From assembly GCA_045653805.1 (NCBI GenBank), contig JAZOMF010000079.1, positions 1 to 64,000 on the forward strand: DNA of 64,000 nucleotides. The letters run 5' to 3'. A program made the position numbers and the translations under genes. Position 1 is the stretch's first letter; the number at the start of each line of letters is the position of its first letter. The notes under the pieces were generated by a model. The model saw nothing but the letters and a program-made list of their open reading frames with translations. It was not told the origin of the DNA and ran no database searches. Source of the stretch: SVTX01 sp045653805 (GTDB taxonomy: Bacteria; Bacillota; Clostridia; Oscillospirales; CAG-272). Below are positions 51,575 through 56,849 of this stretch, piece by piece.

Positions 51575-52270
51575 ATGAAATTAAGTTTAAAAATAACGGT
51601 ATTTATGCTTTTGATTGCATTTATCCTGGCGAGCATTTGCCCCGCAATATCGGCATCTTCTGCTGATACTCTTTCCATTACCTCTGAGGAGGTAATGGCG
51701 GAGAGAGGAGATACCGTTGATGTTACCTTGGTTGTTACGCAGAATCCAGGAATCGTTGCATTACACTTAGATGTTGCTCAGGTTGAAGGATTTGAACTTT
51801 TAGAAGTAACAGTAGGAAACATCTTAACAATAATTACTGCAGATAAGAGCATTCTTCTGGAAAATTCCAGTGTTTCAAATAATAACACTGAAACAGGAAT
51901 TCTTCTTACCCTTAAATTCAAAATAAGTGAAAATGCTTGTGTAGGAAGAAATTACATTAACGTATCATCAATAAGTTGTTGTGATTCTACTCCTGAAGAC
52001 GTCAAAACCAGTATTTCGCCTATTGTTATCAATGTTAAAGAAGATTCCTCCGAGGAGTCATCATCTGAAGATACATCTGCACCTACTGTTGAGACTGAGC
52101 CCGCTACTGAATCAACCGATGAGCCCGCATCGGAAAGCGATACCGAGCCTGCTGTTCCTTCAGATACTCGTGTAGGATGGTTAGGCGGTTGCTTCGGTGA
52201 GATCGGCATCGGCGGAATGATCATTACCACACTTGTTGCAGGTGCTTGGTTCTTTAGAAAAAAGCACTAA
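51575..52270 (+). CDS. Membrane-anchored cohesin-like protein
   Basis: A 231-residue exported protein: signal peptide (1-26), a cohesin-like domain (about 33-155; ITSEEVMAERGDTVDVTLVV...GILLTLKFKISENACVGRNYINVSSISC), a Ser/Glu/Thr-rich linker (157-200), then GCFGEIGIGGMIITTLVAGAWFFRKKH, a C-terminal membrane anchor with a conserved-type cysteine before it and a basic end. It starts 29 bases after the dockerin protein gene. It likely holds dockerin-bearing proteins at the cell surface. Confidence 0.85.
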   Translation: MKLSLKITVFMLLIAFILASICPAISASSADTLSITSEEVMAERGDTVDVTLVVTQNPGIVALHLDVAQVEGFELLEVTVGNILTIITADKSILLENSSVSNNNTETGILLTLKFKISENACVGRNYINVSSISCCDSTPEDVKTSISPIVINVKEDSSEESSSEDTSAPTVETEPATESTDEPASESDTEPAVPSDTRVGWLGGCFGEIGIGGMIITTLVAGAWFFRKKH

Positions 52271-52289
52271 TAAAGTAAAATAAAGCTCT

Positions 52290-52335
52290 AACTCGTCCGC
52301 AAGCGGAGATACACCGCCTACGGACGAGTTTTTTG
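52290..52335 (+). terminator. Terminator of the cohesin-dockerin operon
   Basis: AACTCGTCCG (52290-52299) pairs with CGGACGAGTT (52321-52330) with an inner GCGG/CCGC stem and a T-run. Confidence 0.88.
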
Positions 52336-52354
52336 TCTAAAATGAGTTTTGATA

Positions 52355-52383
52355 TTGACAAAGATAAATAATTATGATAAAAT
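52355..52383 (+). promoter_or_regulatory. Promoter of the cation antiporter
   Basis: TTGACA (52355-52360), 17 bases, TAAAAT (52378-52383). Confidence 0.75.
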
Positions 52384-52415
52384 AAGCGTAGTTTTATGTT
52401 TGGAGGAAAATATTG

Positions 52416-53645
52416 ATGATAGTATTCAATATCGTATTGTTTGCAATCGGTCTTTTCTTGCTCATCAAGGGCGGCGACTGGTTTGTTGACGGTTCGACGG
52501 GGGTTGCGAGAAAGTTCCGCATTCCCGAAATTCTTATAGGTGCAACTGTTGTATCCATTGGTACAACTCTGCCTGAGGTAATGGTTTCCGCAACTGCGGC
52601 ATCGCAGGGAAGTGGCTCTACCGCTTACGGTAATGCAATCGGCTCTATTATTTGTAATACCGCGCTTATAGCGGCGTTGACTATTGCCATCAAGCCTGCA
52701 AAGGCAGATAAAAAATCCTTGAGATTCCCGGTTATCTTCTTCTTTGGCGCAGCAGTTGTTTATGCTCTGATCGCATATTTCTTCGGTGAATTTTATCGTT
52801 GGACAGGAATTGTCCTGCTTGTCGGATTCATTGGATACATGGCGTTCCAGGTGGTTCAGGCTGTCAAGAGCATGAAGCCCCAGCCTAATGCAGACAACGT
52901 AATGGACGCACTCGATGATGAGGTAGAGGAAGAAAACCAAAGCACAAAGGGCGATTTTCTCGGCTTTATTCTTATCGGTATTTCTCTTATTGCCTCCCAG
53001 ATCATAGATGTTGCAGTTCGTCTCATTAACGGCACTCCTGCTATCGGTCAGCTTCCCGAGGAGGTAACCTTTGGCGCATTGATGAGTACCTATTTTGTTG
53101 TAGGCATCGTTGGTGTTATCCTGCTTGCAATCGGTCTTCTTAAGCTCTATACCAAAAACACCCTCGGTATACTCAATTCCAATATCGTCTACATGCTTTT
53201 CGGCGCTGTTGTTATTGCTGTTGGTGCAACCCTCTTGGTAGATAACGGAACTGTCATCGCAGAGGCACTCCACGTTCCCGAGACTGTTATAGCACTCACA
53301 TTCGTAGCACTTGGCACCTCGCTCCCCGAGCTTGTTACCGCAGTTACGGCGCTGGCAAAAGGACATAGTTCGTTGTCTCTCGGTAATATAATCGGTGCCA
53401 ATATTTTCAATCTTGTGCTTGTTAGTGGTGCGGCTATTACCATCAAGCCCTTTGACGTACCTGCAGAAAAGCTTATTAATGGTATGAACGCATCTCTGCT
53501 TATCGATGTTCCACTGGTATTTATCGCCATGGGTATCCTCACTATTCCTACACTTATCAGAGGCAAGCTTGCGCGCTGGCAGGGAATTTCTCTCCTTTGC
53601 ATCTATGCTGCATTCTGCGCAGTTCAGTTCCTGCCTATCGGATAA
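52416..53645 (+). CDS. CaCA-family Na+/Ca2+ antiporter, YrbG-like
   Basis: A 409-residue membrane exchanger with about ten helices and two inverted alpha-repeats: GTTLPEVMVSATAASQGSGSTAYGNAIGSIICN (about 55-90) and GTSLPELVTAVTALAKGHSSLSLGNIIGANIFN (about 305-335), the ion-binding motifs of the family. An acidic cytoplasmic loop (about 160-180) separates the halves. The ATG at 52416 follows GGAGG by nine bases. Confidence 0.93.
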   Translation: MIVFNIVLFAIGLFLLIKGGDWFVDGSTGVARKFRIPEILIGATVVSIGTTLPEVMVSATAASQGSGSTAYGNAIGSIICNTALIAALTIAIKPAKADKKSLRFPVIFFFGAAVVYALIAYFFGEFYRWTGIVLLVGFIGYMAFQVVQAVKSMKPQPNADNVMDALDDEVEEENQSTKGDFLGFILIGISLIASQIIDVAVRLINGTPAIGQLPEEVTFGALMSTYFVVGIVGVILLAIGLLKLYTKNTLGILNSNIVYMLFGAVVIAVGATLLVDNGTVIAEALHVPETVIALTFVALGTSLPELVTAVTALAKGHSSLSLGNIIGANIFNLVLVSGAAITIKPFDVPAEKLINGMNASLLIDVPLVFIAMGILTIPTLIRGKLARWQGISLLCIYAAFCAVQFLPIG

Positions 53646-53663
53646 TTTGATTTTGGATAAAAC

Positions 53664-53693
53664 AAAAAAGCGACTCGACGAGTCGCCTTTTGT
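53664..53693. terminator. Terminator after the antiporter
   Basis: GCGACTCG and CGAGTCGC form a tight palindromic stem with A and T runs on either side, 19 bases after the stop codon. Confidence 0.75.
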
Positions 53694-53749
53694 TTTTAAC
53701 ACTTTTTGTAGGGAGAGCATTATCTCGCCTTTACTCTATATATTTGAAT

Positions 53750-54532
53750 TTATACAAATATGATCCAAATCAGCTTTGATACGATATGGCATCCGCCATG
53801 AGCAATCATCGCATAACGTAAACCGTATTTTCTGTATAACCAACCAAACAACAAGCCCACACCGCCATTCAGCAAAAAACATCTGAATACGATCATGGGG
53901 GATAGGCCCAACATTGTAGCTGTGGCAGGAAGATGCCCGGCGGCGAACAGAAGGGCAGCGATAATATTGGCAGTAATAAGAACCCACGTTGACGGGCGTA
54001 CGTTCTTTCTATCAAATATTTTCCACATAACGAATGCAACCAAAGACAACCAGAAAAGGCGAAGCATGACCTCTTCGATCACACCGCCATATAAGACAGA
54101 TGCGATCAAGTATGATATTGTTGGTTTTACAACGTATGAGTTCATGATAATTTCCGAGTATTTTCCAAAGAAAAGTACGTCGAATAAGATCAAAGCCATA
54201 CCACCGGTGATAGCAACCACAATAGAAGCGATCAGCGGCTTTTTTGTTATCTTTTTTTCATCCTTCCAAAGCCTGATCTTTTTGCCGAGCCAAATACCTG
54301 CCGCCCCTAAGAGAAAGCCGTATCCCGCTGCCTGCATTGCGGTAATAACGCCCATAATAATATCAGGAGGAAATCCTCCAAGGCCACTGGCAGCCAACTC
54401 ATCGAGAAGTTGCTGTTGCGTTTCCGGTGGATAACTGTCTAAGACATAAATACCTGTAAAGAAACCGCCAATGACACCTATGATTGCGAAAAACAAAATG
54501 GTTTTCCAGTATGATTTTATAAACCGTTTCAT
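53750..54532 (-). CDS. CPBP-family intramembrane metalloprotease
   Basis: A 260-residue membrane protein with about eight helices. GGVIEEVMLRLFWL (EExxxR) near 155, AGHLPA near 195 and a final HGGCHIVSKL segment supply the glutamates and histidines of CPBP/Abi proteases. Six bases after an SdpI-like gene, in an ArsR-SdpI-CPBP operon; such proteases often accompany bacteriocin self-immunity or stress genes. Confidence 0.85.
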   Translation of the reverse strand: MKRFIKSYWKTILFFAIIGVIGGFFTGIYVLDSYPPETQQQLLDELAASGLGGFPPDIIMGVITAMQAAGYGFLLGAAGIWLGKKIRLWKDEKKITKKPLIASIVVAITGGMALILFDVLFFGKYSEIIMNSYVVKPTISYLIASVLYGGVIEEVMLRLFWLSLVAFVMWKIFDRKNVRPSTWVLITANIIAALLFAAGHLPATATMLGLSPMIVFRCFLLNGGVGLLFGWLYRKYGLRYAMIAHGGCHIVSKLIWIIFV

Positions 54533-54538
54533 AATTTA

Positions 54539-55633
54539 TTACTTTTCCTCAATGCAAGATACTATTTCATTGTAGAGTGCGGTGGTTTCGTCTGCGTTTT
54601 CAAGGGCTATAACTACAACTTGCTGGTCCTTGAGATGCAATACGATTGCGGGAGCTTTTCCGCGGTATGCGTAGCTGGTGTAATATCCAAGCTCGGAATT
54701 TTTGAAGCCGCCGAGGAGAAGCTTTGCAGAGTCAAAGCCGTTGATCTTACTACCTGAAACACCGTCCTCGTCAAGCTCGACGGAGGCAATATCGGAGTAA
54801 TTTACTGTCAGCTTGCCGCTGAAGGTGGAGCTTAAGGTGAAGCCATCATTACCTTTTGCAACATCGATCTTACCCGTGAACATTATGACCGCCAAGAAGA
54901 TGACCAGCGCCGCAATAAGGACTGCAACAGTTACCTTGCTTGCAGGCTTAGCGGATGCCGCTTTAACCTGCTCGTCTGTGATCTTTCCTTCATCTAACTG
55001 CTTTTTGTAGAGCCTGTAAGAATATACCATAGGAACAACGACTACTACAAGCAGGAGCGCGGGCAGGAAAATCATAAGATAAACGTCGGTGAAGAAAACG
55101 CCGAGAAGGGAAGCAAGACCGCAAATGACCCAAAGCTTGCCTGCGAAACGGTGGGTAGCCGTCCAGTTTTCTTCACTTGCCAAAGCCCACTTGATCTTGA
55201 TACCAAACGTGCGGTTAAGAGTGGATTTCGGCAATATATTACCGATAACTATCAAACCGATACCAATAAGAGGCGCTATGATAAGATTTACGTTAACCTC
55301 CATTCCAAAGGCGGTGGCGTAGATTATGCCGTTTACGTAAAGAGAAAGCACGGGCATTATCCAAAAGGTCGCATTTAAGATCTTGGGATTTTGATTTCTG
55401 GTCTTGTTGTCAAGGCAGGTAACAAGAATGCAGACCCAATTCATAATGAGCAGAATAATGGGCAGAGCAAATACCGCGATCGCCGTGCCTACGTATCCGT
55501 CAGGCTCTCCGCTGATACCCCAATGAATCGCCATCTGCTCGGGCAGCTTATCCCAAACTGTTACTCCGAAAATGATGGGGAGCAGGGTTATTAAGGATGA
55601 AATTATAAGCTTCCATTTATTCTTTCTTATCAT
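54539..55633 (-). CDS. SdpI-like membrane protein with C-terminal PH-like domain
   Basis: A 364-residue protein. Residues 1-90 are a DUF1648 domain (LPEQMAIHWGISGEPDGYV), 100-215 an SdpI immunity-like domain (NRTFGIKIKWALASEENWTATHRFAGKLW), both membrane-embedded; after a seventh or eighth helix near 240 comes a soluble domain (about 265-364) like a bacterial PH domain. In Bacillus SdpI protects from and senses the SdpC toxin while titrating the ArsR-type repressor SdpR. No toxin gene is visible here. Overlaps the regulator gene by 17 bases. Confidence 0.85.
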   Translation of the reverse strand: MIRKNKWKLIISSLITLLPIIFGVTVWDKLPEQMAIHWGISGEPDGYVGTAIAVFALPIILLIMNWVCILVTCLDNKTRNQNPKILNATFWIMPVLSLYVNGIIYATAFGMEVNVNLIIAPLIGIGLIVIGNILPKSTLNRTFGIKIKWALASEENWTATHRFAGKLWVICGLASLLGVFFTDVYLMIFLPALLLVVVVVPMVYSYRLYKKQLDEGKITDEQVKAASAKPASKVTVAVLIAALVIFLAVIMFTGKIDVAKGNDGFTLSSTFSGKLTVNYSDIASVELDEDGVSGSKINGFDSAKLLLGGFKNSELGYYTSYAYRGKAPAIVLHLKDQQVVVIALENADETTALYNEIVSCIEEK

Positions 55634-55901
55634 TACCGTTATCTCCTTTCAATGTTGCTATCCATAGCATTATGTCCTCGAGGACCGAGGTATTCAGCTC
55701 GTAGTAAATAAATTTACCCTCGCGTGTGTCACGGATAAGGTCGGCATCCTTCAGCACAGATAAATGCCGAGAGATGGCGGCTCCCGTAATATCAAAGTGC
55801 GCCACGATCGCGCCGGCAGAAAGCCTACCGCCTTTGAGCAGATCGAGAATTTCCCGCCTGACAGGATCGGATAACGCACGCAAAGTGTTTTGTATCGCCA
55901 C
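55617..55901 (-). CDS. ArsR/SdpR-family autorepressor
   Basis: A 94-residue winged-helix repressor: MAIQNTLRALSDPVRREILDLLKGGRLSAGAIVAHFDITGAAISRHLSVLKDADLI. The GTG at 55901 has GAGGAGGT seven bases upstream, better than the in-frame start at 55925. No ArsR metal-binding cysteines, matching SdpR-type regulators. First gene of the operon; a perfect inverted repeat at its promoter is the likely autoregulatory site. Confidence 0.9.
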   Translation of the reverse strand: MAIQNTLRALSDPVRREILDLLKGGRLSAGAIVAHFDITGAAISRHLSVLKDADLIRDTREGKFIYYELNTSVLEDIMLWIATLKGDNGNDKKE

Positions 55902-55923
55902 GTTTATAACCTCCTCATTTAAC

Positions 55924-55943
55924 ATTTAACCTAAGTGTTAAAT
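55924..55943. promoter_or_regulatory. Operator of the ArsR/SdpR-type repressor
   Basis: ATTTAAC (55924-55930) and GTTAAAT (55937-55943) are a perfect 7-base inverted repeat with a 6-base centre just downstream of the -10 box, over the likely transcription start. Confidence 0.7.
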
Positions 55944-55945
55944 AT

Positions 55946-55974
55946 AGTATACCATGATTTTATGCGTTTGTCAA
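55946..55974 (-). promoter_or_regulatory. Promoter of the ArsR-SdpI-CPBP operon
   Basis: Minus-strand TTGACA (55974-55969), 17 bases, TATACT (55951-55946). Confidence 0.85.
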
Positions 55975-56026
55975 TAGGGGAGTGAAGGAAATTTTGAAAT
56001 TCAAGCAAAAAATTAAAAATTCAAGC

Positions 56027-56060
56027 AAAAAAAGAGAGGCATAAAGCCTCTCTTTTGCTA
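56027..56060 (-). terminator. Hairpin terminator T3 of the tRNA-Pro locus
   Basis: AAAAGAGAGGC / GCCTCTCTTTT stem with ATAAA loop, downstream of pseudo-tRNA unit A. Confidence 0.75.
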
Positions 56061-56145
56061 TGGTCGAAGTGGCGGGACTCAGAACCTTTACACAAAATTG
56101 CAAGCAATTTTGGTGGTAGATTCAAATGGCACCGTACGATCCAAG
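56061..56145 (-). repeat. Pseudo-tRNA tandem unit A (85 bp)
   Basis: Nearly identical to unit B at 56185-56269 (a handful of differences in 85). On the minus strand each unit ends in a sequence like a tRNA T-arm and acceptor strand with CCA (GGTTCTGA(A/G)TCCCG...CGACCA), close to the 3' end of tRNA-Pro, and begins with another CCA-ending tRNA-3'-like stretch. Between them is an AAAATTGC/GCAATTTT hairpin. Neither unit has an anticodon arm, so neither is a tRNA gene. Confidence 0.75.
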
Positions 56146-56151
56146 AATAAC

Positions 56152-56181
56152 AAAAAGAGAGGTGTAAAAACCTCTCTTTTT
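56152..56181 (-). terminator. Hairpin terminator T2 of the tRNA-Pro locus
   Basis: AAAAAGAGAGG / CCTCTCTTTTT stem between pseudo-tRNA units A and B. Confidence 0.75.
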
Positions 56182-56184
56182 GCT

Positions 56185-56269
56185 TGGTCGGAGTGACGGG
56201 ATTCAGAACCTTTACACAAAATTGCGGGCAATTTTGGTGGTAGATTCAAATGGCACCGTACGATCCAGG
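56185..56269 (-). repeat. Pseudo-tRNA tandem unit B (85 bp)
   Basis: Second copy of the unit described at 56061. The loop of its central hairpin differs (GG for AA) while the stem is unchanged, as are two positions in the tRNA-like 3' end that make it closer to the intact tRNA-Pro. Confidence 0.75.
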
Positions 56270-56272
56270 CAT

Positions 56273-56305
56273 AAAAAAGCAGAGGCATCAAGCCTCTGCT
56301 TTTTT
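56273..56305 (-). terminator. Hairpin terminator T1 directly after tRNA-Pro
   Basis: AAAAAGCAGAGGC / GCCTCTGCTTTTT stem; on the minus strand it starts one base after the tRNA CCA. Confidence 0.88.
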
Positions 56306-56306
56306 A

Positions 56307-56383
56307 TGGTCGGTGTGACGGGATTCGAACCCACGACCTCTTGGTCCCGAACCAAGCGCACTACCAAACTGTGCCACACCCCG
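56307..56383 (-). tRNA. tRNA-Pro (anticodon CGG)
   Basis: A 77-base tRNA with encoded CCA. The anticodon loop TTCGGGA between CTTGG and CCAAG gives CGG for codon CCG. The T-arm is GTGGG-TTCGAAT-CCCGT-like and the D-arm is normal. The acceptor stem CGGGGTG/CACACCG has one G-A mismatch at the fourth pair. Confidence 0.92.
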
Positions 56384-56408
56384 AGAAATAAAATTGTTCA
56401 AAATAATC

Positions 56409-56544
56409 GCGCACTAACTGTTGTGACTAAGGTTCAAGCTTCGTCGCGCGCAACTCGCTTTCACCAAGTCACTGCCACTCCTTATTGCTCCCTTCATCCG
56501 CCACCGGCGGCGGTCGCAAACGTCCCAAACTGTGCCACACCCCG
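56409..56544 (-). pseudogene. Broken 5' copy of tRNA-Pro with a long insertion
   Basis: Minus strand: the first 20 bases of tRNA-Pro (acceptor strand and D-arm start, 56544-56525) are repeated exactly, then about 108 bases of unrelated, hairpin-rich sequence follow, then TAGTGCGC, which matches the next D-arm bases of the intact tRNA, after which similarity ends. The break is at the same place in the D-loop as in the tRNA-Leu copy. It lies between the promoter at 56572-56600 and the intact gene. Confidence 0.7.
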
Positions 56545-56571
56545 AAAACAGTATTAACGCGAACAACAGTT

Positions 56572-56600
56572 AGTATAACACATCGCAAAACTTTTGTCAA
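56572..56600 (-). promoter_or_regulatory. Promoter of the tRNA-Pro locus
   Basis: Minus-strand TTGACA (56600-56595), 17 bases, TATACT (56577-56572). Confidence 0.85.
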
Positions 56601-56627
56601 GGGGGTGGAGAGGGAAAAAAGCAAATA

Positions 56628-56710
56628 ATGAGGCTTTTTTATTGGGTTTATTCTGAAAACTGACCGAAAAGGTCAGCCGTTCACAAAATTTTGGTAATTA
56701 AACGCCTCAT
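56628..56710. other. Structured AT-rich region upstream of the adenylation-reductase operon
   Basis: ATGAGGC (56628-56634) and GCCTCAT (56704-56710) are perfect inverted repeats enclosing CTGACC-GAAAA-GGTCAG (56660-56676). It lies upstream of the promoter at 56768, so it is not a leader of that transcript. It may be a small terminator, an operator or an unannotated small RNA; nothing decides between these. Confidence 0.4.
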
Positions 56711-56767
56711 ATTAAATATATATAATAATAATTTAAAAAAATTTAAAAAATATATATTAAAAATAGG

Positions 56768-56796
56768 TTGTAAAAAGCACAAAAATGTAGTATAAT
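56768..56796 (+). promoter_or_regulatory. Promoter of the adenylation-reductase/PlsA-PlsR operon
   Basis: TTGTAA (56768-56773), 17 bases, TATAAT (56791-56796), 54 bases before the GTG start. Confidence 0.75.
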
Positions 56797-56849
56797 GTAT
56801 GATGGTTTTATATGTCCGCGCGAATTTGCACTTGAATGGAGTTTAAATT

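Noticed and set aside
52254..53720. A 488-codon minus-strand frame opposite the antiporter
   Set aside because: Cys/Asn-rich translation without domain pattern, antisense to a clear CaCA antiporter and crossing its promoter and terminators.
56180..56557. A 125-codon plus-strand frame across the tRNA-Pro locus
   Set aside because: Its translation (GVTGFEPTTSWSRTKR-like) is the familiar false product of reading a tRNA gene antisense.
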